NCBI GenBank assembly: GCA_049602155.1
Contig: JBMYRH010000013.1
Location: 62,001 to 126,000 of the forward strand
Reading direction: 5' to 3'
DNA length: 64,000 nucleotides
From: JBMYRH01 sp049602155
GTDB taxonomy: Bacteria; Myxococcota_A; UBA9042; PHBI01; JBMYRH01
Under the pieces are notes generated by a model, which had not been told where the DNA came from, made no database searches, and was given only the letters and a program-made list of their open reading frames with translations. Shown here one piece after another: positions 32,789 to 41,048 of this stretch. Every line of letters begins with the position of its first letter. Positions within the stretch are counted from its first letter, which is position 1. Position numbers and translations under genes: made by a program.

Positions 32789-33895
32789 TTAGTTGAGCCC
32801 GAGTGACCGGAGGAGCGCGACCGTGCCTGAGACGTCGGTCAACGCTGCCTGCTTCACTTGGACAAGGTTTTCACTCAGCGGCGGGACGTCTGGGTGGCGC
32901 GCGATGGTCGCGCGCACTGGGTACTCGTAGACGTTCGTCGCGAAGTAGGTCTGCGCCTCATCCGAGACCAAGAACGCCAGCAGCTTCTCGGCGGCGGTGG
33001 TCTTTGTCGTGTGGGCGGTGATGCCCGCACCGCTGAGCATCATCAGGTTGCCCGCGTCGCCCTTGGTGAAGCTGTGATTCGCAGCCTTCAGCTCGGGGTT
33101 CGAGGCCTTGAGCTTGTGGAGGTAGTAGTGATTGACCCACCCAAGGTCGATCTCTCCGCTCGAGACCGCCTTCACTTGCGGGGAGTTCTTTGGGTAGACG
33201 GTGGGCTCGTTGGCTTTGATGCCGGCGAGCCACTGCCGTGTCTTCTCTTCACCCCACAGGGTACGCAGCGCGCTGACATGCGCTTGGTAGCTTGAGTTGG
33301 AGGGCGCCCAGCCCATGCGCCCCTTCCACTCGGGCTTGGTGAGATCGCTGAGGGAGGTCGGTAAAGACGCCGCGGGGACACGCTCAGGGCTGTACACAAG
33401 GACGCGCGCTCGGCCGCTCACAGGTGCCCACTTCCCTGACTTCGGTCGGAACCGCTCATCGGTCTGTGCGAGGGTTTTTTCGGGCACAGCCTTTAGGAAC
33501 CCGCGCTCGGCGAGGGCCCCGAGGTAGCCCGAGTCTTGCGCGAAGAATACGTCTGCCGGGCTCTCTTTGCCTTCGGTCGCCAGGCGCTCTGCTAGGGCGC
33601 CCGTCGACTTGTCGTACCGCACCTCAACGGCGATACCGGTCGCCTTCGTGAAGCGCTCGAAGAGCGGCTCAACGAGGACGGCGCCACGGCCTGAGTACAC
33701 CGTCAGGCTCTTGGCCTCAGGCTTGACCGCCTCAGGGGCTGCGTTGGCGGTCTTCTTAGGGGCCTTCGCTTCCGGTGTGGCCGTGGCTACCTGAGGGGCT
33801 GCTTTGGCGGTCTTCGCCGGGGTCTCGGTAGGTGGGGTCGATTGGCATCCGAAAGCCAATAGGGACGCGAGCAGGAGCAGGCTCAGGGGGCGCAT
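32789..33895 (-). CDS. fbpA: Fe3+-type ABC transporter substrate-binding lipoprotein
   Basis: A 368-residue lipoprotein. The signal ends LLAFGC (Cys about 17). A Lys/Ala/Pro-rich linker to about 55 is followed by a class-C iron-binding fold starting LTVYSGRGAVLVEPLFERF. Near the middle NHYYLHKL gives the paired tyrosines that coordinate ferric iron in FbpA/FutA proteins, and DVFFAQDSGYLGAL is the usual second-lobe entry. The ATG at 33895 follows GAGGA; the longer frame from 34057 lies before the signal and is rejected. First gene of the fbpABC operon. No Fur box was identified with confidence in the 153 bp upstream. Confidence 0.88.
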   Translation of the reverse strand: MRPLSLLLLASLLAFGCQSTPPTETPAKTAKAAPQVATATPEAKAPKKTANAAPEAVKPEAKSLTVYSGRGAVLVEPLFERFTKATGIAVEVRYDKSTGALAERLATEGKESPADVFFAQDSGYLGALAERGFLKAVPEKTLAQTDERFRPKSGKWAPVSGRARVLVYSPERVPAASLPTSLSDLTKPEWKGRMGWAPSNSSYQAHVSALRTLWGEEKTRQWLAGIKANEPTVYPKNSPQVKAVSSGEIDLGWVNHYYLHKLKASNPELKAANHSFTKGDAGNLMMLSGAGITAHTTKTTAAEKLLAFLVSDEAQTYFATNVYEYPVRATIARHPDVPPLSENLVQVKQAALTDVSGTVALLRSLGLN

Positions 33896-34049
33896 GGTCT
33901 TCCTCGGTGAGTGGGGGAGGGGCAGGGGGCGACTGCGCGGCACGTTAGCTCGACCGGTCGAGGTTGGCCACCCAGGATGTGCGGCTGAGCCGATTCTCTT
34001 GCTCGACGGTGCGGGTGAGTAGCCTACCTGTCGTCGCCCAGACGATCGC

Positions 34050-35933
34050 TCAACCAAAGCAGCCGCCGCCCCCTTGAAAGGTCAAGTCGTAGACGCGCTC
34101 ACCCAGCCCGGGGATGGTCACCGTGAGCTGGAGGTCGAAGAGGCTCGGATCGCAGTCGATGATCTCGAGGGGGAGGATGATGTACATCGCGAGCGATTTG
34201 CCACACCGCATTCGGACCGTCCCCGAGGCTTGAGCGTTCGTCCCAGCGGACAGCTCAGCGGTCATCTGGTAGCTCAGGCATTCAGGCGCCTCAAGGTCGT
34301 CGACCTCAAGCCGAAATTCCAGCATTGGAGAGCCTTGACCACCCCAGGCCAGGGTCACTTCCTCCCCAGAGGTAAAGGGGGTGAAGGCGCTCTGAAGGTT
34401 CGCCGGGCCGAGCTCGAAGCCGACCCCGAGGCTGTCACCGTCATAGGGGCCGAGGCACGCCTCGGAGGGCGCAGGGATGCCGCACGCACCACCGATGCTG
34501 AGGCACTCGGGCGACATCGACCATCGTCCGTCGACGCAGGTGAAGTGCCAGTACTCCATATCCGCTGCGATCTCGTAGGAGCAGAGCAGGTCGTCGCCCT
34601 CACAGGGGCCGCCGACAAAGAGGCCCAGCTGGTTGTCGGGGCAGGAGAGCATCGGCGCATCGCATGCGGCCGGCGTGGGGCCCACATCCTCCTCACTCGT
34701 ATCCTCAAAGGGGGCCTCGCTGTCCTCTAGGGAGCCTCCGTCTTGGGGCCCAGCATCAGGCTCAACCGGGTCGGGTGTGGGCTGGGGGACAGCGTCTAGA
34801 GGGCTCACCGTTCTGCCCTTCACCGCGAGCGTCCCTCGGTAATTCTTAGACATGGCCATGATGTTGCCACCTGCGGCCCAGATCCCCCCGAGCGCGTCCC
34901 CGACGAGGCCGTGCAGGGGGTCGGTCGTCACAGGGTCATCTACCGTCCAAATCCCGTCTGCGAGGTTGGCTAAGAACCCGCCGTAGCCGCTGATGTAGAC
35001 GGGCGCCCCAGGCGCGGTCCAGAGCCCCTGAAGCACTTGCGGGGTGAAGGGTGGTAGCTCGTGATCGGTCCAGCTCACCCCGTCGTAATGCAAGAGCGCC
35101 GGGGTCGCGCCGCCACCGACCGCCCATACGTCATCAGGTCCACGGCCAGCGATCGTGAAGAGCTGCTGTGAACCGTCGCCGGTGTCCTGAACCGTCCAGT
35201 TCTCGCCGTCATAATGCAAGATGAGGCGTCCGCCACCGACCGCGAACACGTTGTCGGCCGAGGTCCCCCAGACCTTGAAGAGGCTCTGGGCGGCCGTGGA
35301 CCGCTCGGGCAACTCGGGCAACTTGACCATCTCCCAGCTCGTGCCATCAAAGTGTAAGAGCACGTCAGTACGTCGCTCTTCTTCTTCCTCCAAAGGGCCC
35401 TGGAGCGGTGGGCCTGACTCGCTCAGTGCGTACGGGCCTCCAACTGCCCATACGTCGTCCGGGCTCGCCCCCCAGACACCGTAGAGCGTGACCCCAGGCA
35501 TCTGGGTCTCCATCGTCTCCCATACGCCGTCTTGGTAGCGCGCGATGCTGCCTGCGTCGCCCACGACGAAGATTGGGCCATCTTCGAAGCCGTGTATCCA
35601 CCAGGCTTGATGACCGGTGCCAGGGTCATGCATGACCCATCCAGCCCCGTTGTATTGCGCGATGAGCGGCGCTCCAAATTCGCCGCCAGCGAACCAGACG
35701 TCCTCTTGGCCTGCCCATCCCGAGAAGAAGGCGCCGGGCTCGTAGCCTTCGGCGACCAAACGCCACGGAGAGGCTTCAGGGGCCGCGCCATTGTCCGCGC
35801 CTTGGCGGGGCTCCCCGTCACCCTGGGCGGCCGTGTCCTGTGCATTCGGACCTAGCTCTGCGTCGTTCGCGTTGGTCTGGCAGCCGATCAACCCGACGAG
35901 AATGCACAGTGTGAAGAACCTCGCGCCGATCAC
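34050..35933 (-). CDS. Beta-propeller lipoprotein coupled to PhoD
   Basis: A 627-residue lipoprotein. The GTG at 35933 is chosen: its GTGA overlaps the phoD stop and GGAG lies 5 bp upstream, giving the signal MIGARFFTLCILVGLIGC. Residues about 50-350 hold repeated propeller blades with WGASPDDVWAVGG, WGTSADNVFAVGG and GRGPDDVWAVGG. An acidic/Pro linker follows (about 370-410), then a C-terminal Cys-containing beta domain ending GGGGCFG. Such propellers usually bind ligands or partners. Translational coupling suggests it acts with the phosphatase at the cell surface. Confidence 0.8.
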   Translation of the reverse strand: MIGARFFTLCILVGLIGCQTNANDAELGPNAQDTAAQGDGEPRQGADNGAAPEASPWRLVAEGYEPGAFFSGWAGQEDVWFAGGEFGAPLIAQYNGAGWVMHDPGTGHQAWWIHGFEDGPIFVVGDAGSIARYQDGVWETMETQMPGVTLYGVWGASPDDVWAVGGPYALSESGPPLQGPLEEEEERRTDVLLHFDGTSWEMVKLPELPERSTAAQSLFKVWGTSADNVFAVGGGRLILHYDGENWTVQDTGDGSQQLFTIAGRGPDDVWAVGGGATPALLHYDGVSWTDHELPPFTPQVLQGLWTAPGAPVYISGYGGFLANLADGIWTVDDPVTTDPLHGLVGDALGGIWAAGGNIMAMSKNYRGTLAVKGRTVSPLDAVPQPTPDPVEPDAGPQDGGSLEDSEAPFEDTSEEDVGPTPAACDAPMLSCPDNQLGLFVGGPCEGDDLLCSYEIAADMEYWHFTCVDGRWSMSPECLSIGGACGIPAPSEACLGPYDGDSLGVGFELGPANLQSAFTPFTSGEEVTLAWGGQGSPMLEFRLEVDDLEAPECLSYQMTAELSAGTNAQASGTVRMRCGKSLAMYIILPLEIIDCDPSLFDLQLTVTIPGLGERVYDLTFQGGGGCFG

Positions 35934-38146
35934 GTCCACTCCATCGTCTCGGGGACCCAGCGGAGCCATGCTCCGTCGACGTCTTTGTACAGGGTCTTAT
36001 CTCCCTGCTCCAGGCGAAAGCGGGTGCGCTCAAAGAGCGCGTCCAGGGCGTCATCGTCTCCCTCAAAGCGGCGAGAGCTCTCCTCTTCGTCGATGCTCCA
36101 GAAGGTGACCTCAAGTTGGTCGGCGTCGAGGGTCAGGGTCATGCATCCTTGCTTATCAAAGGCTTGGTGCGCCAAGTGGGTGTTGGCTTGGCCTTGCTTG
36201 GCCGTCAGGAACTGCCCGACTTGCTCGGCCAAGACGCCCACCCCGGCCGCGACGAGGTCAGGGTCACTCTGAGCTTGATTGACGAGCAGGGTCTTGTACG
36301 TGCCTGACGAGACTGCGCCCGTGACGAATTCGACCAGCGACGCATCACCCTCGGCGGGGACCCCAGCAAAGAAGGCGTGAATGTCACCGGTGACCGCGAC
36401 TAAATTGTCGACGTGGCCGATGGCCTCTAGCAGCTGCTTGCGTCGGTTAGGCATCCCGTCCCAGTCTTCAACCGAGAGGTGAAATCGCTTCTTGTAGGCG
36501 GGGGGGATGAGGAGGAAGGGCTCGAGATCCACGCCGTGAGGCATGAAGACAAACTCATTGCCCCAGACCTTCCAGGTGCGGTCGGAGCCGGTGACGGTGT
36601 CGATAAACCACTCTCGCTGGGTGGCCCCCATGGCTGTCTCGCTTGCCCCCTCGGTCTCGATCCACCTCACCTTGGCGAGGACGTCGAAGGGGTCGGCGGT
36701 CACCAAGTAGCGTGAACCGATGATCCCGTAGTGGTTCGCTTTGAAGAGCTGATGGTAGGCGATCCCGCGCTCCGCCTCCGCGGCGTCCTCGTCGCTGATG
36801 AGCGGGTGCGCGTCTTCCGGCTCGAGCGCCTCGTTGAGCTGGGTGACTTGGTCGTTGATCCACCCGACGCTCATCGGACCGCTCAGGACGGTGGTATCGA
36901 TTCCGAGCGCCTCAGCATGTGCCTCGAGCAGGGTGGCGTAGCGACCGTCGTCAAAGCCCTCCAGGGTGACATAAGGGATGAGCACCTCTGGAAGCTCCCC
37001 CAGAGCCGCTTGGACGCGGTCCTGAGTCACGGCCATCGCCCCTGGGAACCCATCCTCAGGGATGATGTGGTCGGAGCGGTAGCGGCGCAGGTCGGTCATC
37101 ACCAAGTGCAGGTGTCGGCCAAAGCGCAGGTCGCGATAGATGGTCATGTCGTCGGGGAAGGGGGCCGCGTCGGCCTCGTAGACGAAGTCAGGGTCCCCCG
37201 GATAATCGACAGGCATGTACTCGAACCAGGCGCGATCGGCGTTCTGTCGCCGCTCCGGATCGTCTTCGTCCTGTGCGCCATCAAAGTACGTCGCGTGGGT
37301 GCCCCAGGAGTCATCACTGAACTCATGGTCATCCCAGATAGCCACCATCGCCGTGGCTTCGTGCATCGCTTGGAGGTCACTATCGGAGCGGAAGGTCTTG
37401 TAGAGGTCTCGGTAGTTGCTCAGCGAGCGCGCCGCGAAGTAGGCGCTGTCTGTCCCTGGGTTGAGTTCAATCGCTCCGGCCTCGTCTGTAAACGAGACGC
37501 TTCGGTCGCCCCCTGCCGCTTGGAAAGAGGCGTCGCCGGTCGTCTCATAGATGTAGTCGCCAAGGTGCACAAAGAAGTCCAGGTCCTCTTGGACCAAGCG
37601 TCTGTAGACGTTGTAGTGCTTACCAATAAAGTCCTGACAGGACACGACGGCGAAGCGGACAGGGGCATCGGCGTCGAGCGCCGGCGCTGTCTTGAATCGA
37701 CCGACGCGGCTGCTGTAGCGGGTGCCCCCAGCGTCATAGACGAAGCGGTAGTGGTAGGTGGCGCCCGCATCCAGGCCGTTCATCCGCACCTTGACGCAGC
37801 GATCGAAGGTGGCCTCGGCGATGACCATCAAGGCCGCCTGACCGTCGAGGGCTACGCGCTGGGTGAAGTCTGCGTCAGTGGCCAGCTGGAGTTCGAGCGC
37901 CAGGGCGCCATCTGCGGCCTCTGGATCCTCGACTCGGGTCCAGAGGATGGCCCCGTCCGGGCGTGGATCACCGGAGGCGACAGATTGCGGGAAGTAGCCT
38001 TCACCGGGCGCGAGGGTCTCCTCGGGGAAGGTGACCTCTGCAGGTTCCCCCTCACCGCTCTCAGCTCCGCCCCCATCTCCATCACATCCGAGCACCAAGC
38101 CGCCCGCCATCACAGCGGTCGATTGGAGGAATTGCCTGCGCTTCAT
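35930..38146 (-). CDS. phoD: PhoD-family alkaline phosphatase/phosphodiesterase
   Basis: A 738-residue exported enzyme. The Tat signal is KRRQFLQSTAV, with a lipobox-like LVLGC (Cys about 20), so it may be a Tat-exported lipoprotein. The N-terminal PhoD domain has FPQSVASGDPRPDGAILWTRV. Metal-site motifs are VVSCQDF, HLGDYIYE (about 190) and IWDDHEFSDDSWG (about 270), with a final VTGDIHAFFAGV (about 590). PhoD binds Fe/Ca and hydrolyses phosphomonoesters and diesters in the periplasm or outside. AGGAG lies 7 bp before the ATG. A Pho box was searched for by eye and not recognised. Confidence 0.9.
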   Translation of the reverse strand: MKRRQFLQSTAVMAGGLVLGCDGDGGGAESGEGEPAEVTFPEETLAPGEGYFPQSVASGDPRPDGAILWTRVEDPEAADGALALELQLATDADFTQRVALDGQAALMVIAEATFDRCVKVRMNGLDAGATYHYRFVYDAGGTRYSSRVGRFKTAPALDADAPVRFAVVSCQDFIGKHYNVYRRLVQEDLDFFVHLGDYIYETTGDASFQAAGGDRSVSFTDEAGAIELNPGTDSAYFAARSLSNYRDLYKTFRSDSDLQAMHEATAMVAIWDDHEFSDDSWGTHATYFDGAQDEDDPERRQNADRAWFEYMPVDYPGDPDFVYEADAAPFPDDMTIYRDLRFGRHLHLVMTDLRRYRSDHIIPEDGFPGAMAVTQDRVQAALGELPEVLIPYVTLEGFDDGRYATLLEAHAEALGIDTTVLSGPMSVGWINDQVTQLNEALEPEDAHPLISDEDAAEAERGIAYHQLFKANHYGIIGSRYLVTADPFDVLAKVRWIETEGASETAMGATQREWFIDTVTGSDRTWKVWGNEFVFMPHGVDLEPFLLIPPAYKKRFHLSVEDWDGMPNRRKQLLEAIGHVDNLVAVTGDIHAFFAGVPAEGDASLVEFVTGAVSSGTYKTLLVNQAQSDPDLVAAGVGVLAEQVGQFLTAKQGQANTHLAHQAFDKQGCMTLTLDADQLEVTFWSIDEEESSRRFEGDDDALDALFERTRFRLEQGDKTLYKDVDGAWLRWVPETMEWT

Positions 38147-38205
38147 TACCGGGCTCCTCTTCGGCTGCGCTGGCTCGCGCGCCGAGTCCGTATCGACCTG
38201 CTCGC

Positions 38206-40926
38206 TTAGGGCTCGTCGAAGACGTCCGTCTCAAAGTTGGGGGTCACGAGCGGCTCGCCCGAGTCCTCATCAAGGAGCTCGATCACCTCGCCGCTTGGCC
38301 AGTGTACGGTCGCAGCTTCCCAGAGGTCACCCTCGCTCAGGGTGATCGCGTCTGGTCCCTCTCCGTTCTCCCCCTCCGAGGGGAGCGTCGCGGCGAGCTG
38401 CCCTGCGACCCACACGCGAATCGAGACCAAGCTGTCGCCGTAGCCGTTGTCGTTCCAATAGTGGGCGCCGATGGTGTAGGTCGCGTCCATATCAGGCCCG
38501 TAGAGTGCGATGATCTCAGGCCCCTGTCCGTCAGTATCGTCGAGCACCATGCTGGGATCGTCGTCTGGGCTGGTCAGGCTGCCCCAATTCGGGTTCGGGT
38601 TAAACCAGAAGCAGTCCCATGGGCTCTCCATCCACGCGATGCCCTCGTCGGTCATCGCGGAGGGGTGCGCGAGGTGGAGATCAAGGTCAGTGCCCGCCTC
38701 TGGCCCCGTGTCGCTCTGGTCCTCGTCTTCGGGGGTCGACCAGTTGAGCTCGATGACGATCGCGGCGAGCATTGAGATCGGAGTACAGACACCGCCAGAG
38801 CAATCGTCTGCGCACACCCACTCGCCTGCTCCGGTACAGGTACACGCGGTCGGGATGCATTCGTCGTCGGGGCTAGGCATGCACAGCGCGTCATCTGCGC
38901 AGCCTGTCTGACTACAGCCCGCGGGGCTTTCACCCTCGCAGCCATCCGGAGAGATGGGGACTGTCTCGTGGATCACGTCGCCAGCGAGCCATTGGAAGTT
39001 ATCGATGATCGCCGCGGAGTCGTAGATTTGATCGCTCGTGTCATGGATGTGGAGCGTCAACGTAAACGCTTCACCGCTCTGCACGGGGTGCGTCGTCCGG
39101 AGCCACCCCGTCGAGCTCCCCTTGTCGCATTCAAACCCAGTCCCTGAGATGTTGGTGCTTGGGTTCGAGCAGGGCTCGGAGTAGGCGGTGTTGATCGCGA
39201 TATAGCACCACTTTCCGCTCTCGTTCTCGAAGTCGAAGTAGGTGTCAGGGTCGGAGCACGCGGCGTAGTTGATGACTGTGGGGTCGCTGTCGCCGGCTTC
39301 CAGGATCAAGTAGAACTTGTCGTTGAAGCTTGAGCCGATCCACTCCTCGTACTCGACCGACATGAAGATGAAGTCGAGGCTGAAGCCCGTCACCCCCTCA
39401 GGCACCACTAAGTCGAGCTTGAACTCGACGGCATCTCGCATGTCGTAGCCATCACTCGCGAAGGGGTCTGGGGCCGCGCCGTTACCCTCGAGGCCGTCCG
39501 AGTGCTCGCTGCTGTCGATCATCCCTGAGGCCATGACGAAGTACGACGGCGCCTGGGTAGGGGCCAGGTCGTTGTCTGCGTCTCCATAATGGGCCATGGC
39601 GGCGTATGCCCCATCAAGGACCGAGTCTGTGGGGCTCAGCATCTCGGCACCGACCAAGTAATCCGCGTAGCAAATATCCAGCGCGCAGAGCGCCGCCTCG
39701 ATGGAGGTCCCCGTGCACTCTTCCGGGCAGTCTGCAGGTGGAATGACCGGCTCGACACACTCGCCCTCGGAGCAGACCTGTCCCAAGCTGGCACAGTCTA
39801 AGAGGTTCTCGAGCATCCCCTCTGGAGAGCAGAGGGTCACATGCCCCTCGGCGCACCCTGTCTCACCGGGGGCGTCACAGGTCGGGAGGCACGATCCGCT
39901 GACGCAGGCCTCTTGGTCACCGCACGCACCGCAACTCCCACCACAGCCGTCGCTGCCGCAGGAGACCCCGTCGCAGACAGGCGTGCAGCAGGTCCCTTCG
40001 AAGCAGGGCATATCCTCTGCGCAGGTCGCGATGGAGGTCCACGTCTCGCCATCTGGGTTGCAGACCTCGATGCTCCCCGCGTTGCAGCGTGTGTCCCCGG
40101 GCGCACACGGACCGACACAGACACCACTGCTGCAGGTGTTGTCTGCGGGGCACGCACCGCATGAGCCTCCGCAGCCGTCCCCGCCGCACATCGCGCCGCC
40201 GCAGTCCGGGATGCAGAGGCAGACCCCGGAGTCGCAGAGGTCTCCCTCAGCGCACTCGCCACAGACGCCTCCACAGCCGTCGTCACCGCAGTTTTTACCG
40301 TCGCATTGGGGGGCGCACACACAGGCACTGTCCTCGCATGTCTCGTCATCCGCACAGGCGCCGCAAGAGCCTCCGCAGCCATCGTCTCCGCAGCTCGATC
40401 CATCACAACTCGGGTTGCAGCAGGTGCCGTCGAAGCAGGGGCTGTCCTCATCACACTCGACGATTTGATTCCAGACTTCACCACCCGGAGCGCAGACCAC
40501 GACCCAGCCCTCGTCACAGGCGGTCTCTCCAGCCACACAGAGCGGCGCTTCAGTGTCCTCTTCGGGGGCGACGATGTCCTCGGTGGGCGCCGTGGTGTCC
40601 TCCTCCGGCGGGGTCACATCCTCGACGCCTGGTCCGGCATCCTCCGCGGGCTCTGTCGTGTCCTCGAGGGGCGGCTGGGCGATGTCGTCACTTGGTACTG
40701 CGATGTCGCTTGGCGCCTCGCTTCCGTCACCTGGTTCAGGGGCATCTTCGGTGCTCGCGTCTCCTTCATCGCTGAGGGCCGCGTCATCCTTCGTGTCACT
40801 TGAGGTGCTCGGGTCGTCGCCGCCGGTTGTCGGTGCCGACGCTACTGAGCCGCAGGCGGTCGCCATCGTGGCGCATGCCGCCGCCGCGAGCATGAGGATG
40901 AGGAGACGGCGATGTGGGGACGTCAT
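38206..40926 (-). CDS. Cys-rich lipoprotein with choice-of-anchor L domain
   Basis: A 906-residue lipoprotein. The signal ends ACATMATAC (Cys about 25). A long acidic Thr/Glu/Asp/Pro region reaches about 120, followed by CGDDGCGGSCGAC-type modules (at least five, interleaved with APGGEVWNQIVEC-like units). A domain at about 420-650 resembles choice-of-anchor L (VEYEEWIGSSFNDKFYLIL), followed by a Cys-rich stretch and a C-terminal beta domain (DLDLHLAHP, TIGAHYWNDNGYGDSLVSIRVW). The ATG at 40926 follows AGAGG; the frame upstream to 41172 lies before the signal. Likely surface-exposed; no activity assigned. Confidence 0.83.
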   Translation of the reverse strand: MTSPHRRLLILMLAAAACATMATACGSVASAPTTGGDDPSTSSDTKDDAALSDEGDASTEDAPEPGDGSEAPSDIAVPSDDIAQPPLEDTTEPAEDAGPGVEDVTPPEEDTTAPTEDIVAPEEDTEAPLCVAGETACDEGWVVVCAPGGEVWNQIVECDEDSPCFDGTCCNPSCDGSSCGDDGCGGSCGACADDETCEDSACVCAPQCDGKNCGDDGCGGVCGECAEGDLCDSGVCLCIPDCGGAMCGGDGCGGSCGACPADNTCSSGVCVGPCAPGDTRCNAGSIEVCNPDGETWTSIATCAEDMPCFEGTCCTPVCDGVSCGSDGCGGSCGACGDQEACVSGSCLPTCDAPGETGCAEGHVTLCSPEGMLENLLDCASLGQVCSEGECVEPVIPPADCPEECTGTSIEAALCALDICYADYLVGAEMLSPTDSVLDGAYAAMAHYGDADNDLAPTQAPSYFVMASGMIDSSEHSDGLEGNGAAPDPFASDGYDMRDAVEFKLDLVVPEGVTGFSLDFIFMSVEYEEWIGSSFNDKFYLILEAGDSDPTVINYAACSDPDTYFDFENESGKWCYIAINTAYSEPCSNPSTNISGTGFECDKGSSTGWLRTTHPVQSGEAFTLTLHIHDTSDQIYDSAAIIDNFQWLAGDVIHETVPISPDGCEGESPAGCSQTGCADDALCMPSPDDECIPTACTCTGAGEWVCADDCSGGVCTPISMLAAIVIELNWSTPEDEDQSDTGPEAGTDLDLHLAHPSAMTDEGIAWMESPWDCFWFNPNPNWGSLTSPDDDPSMVLDDTDGQGPEIIALYGPDMDATYTIGAHYWNDNGYGDSLVSIRVWVAGQLAATLPSEGENGEGPDAITLSEGDLWEAATVHWPSGEVIELLDEDSGEPLVTPNFETDVFDEP

Positions 40927-41048
40927 GAGAGGCCTCTGGCACGGGTGGTCCACGGTGGGCGGTGTAAGGGGCGCATGATCCCCTCGCACACAGCGTACCA
41001 CGCGGGCTCTTTGGGTTCCTATCCCGATGCTCTGCGCTGGACAGCGGG

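Noticed and set aside
39701..40803. Several long plus-strand frames rich in Arg, Pro or Ser across 39.7-40.8 kb, and similar ones over 21.9-24.8 kb.
   Set aside because: They are mirror frames of the Cys/Gly/Asp-rich lipoprotein genes and lack start signals or any recognisable domain.
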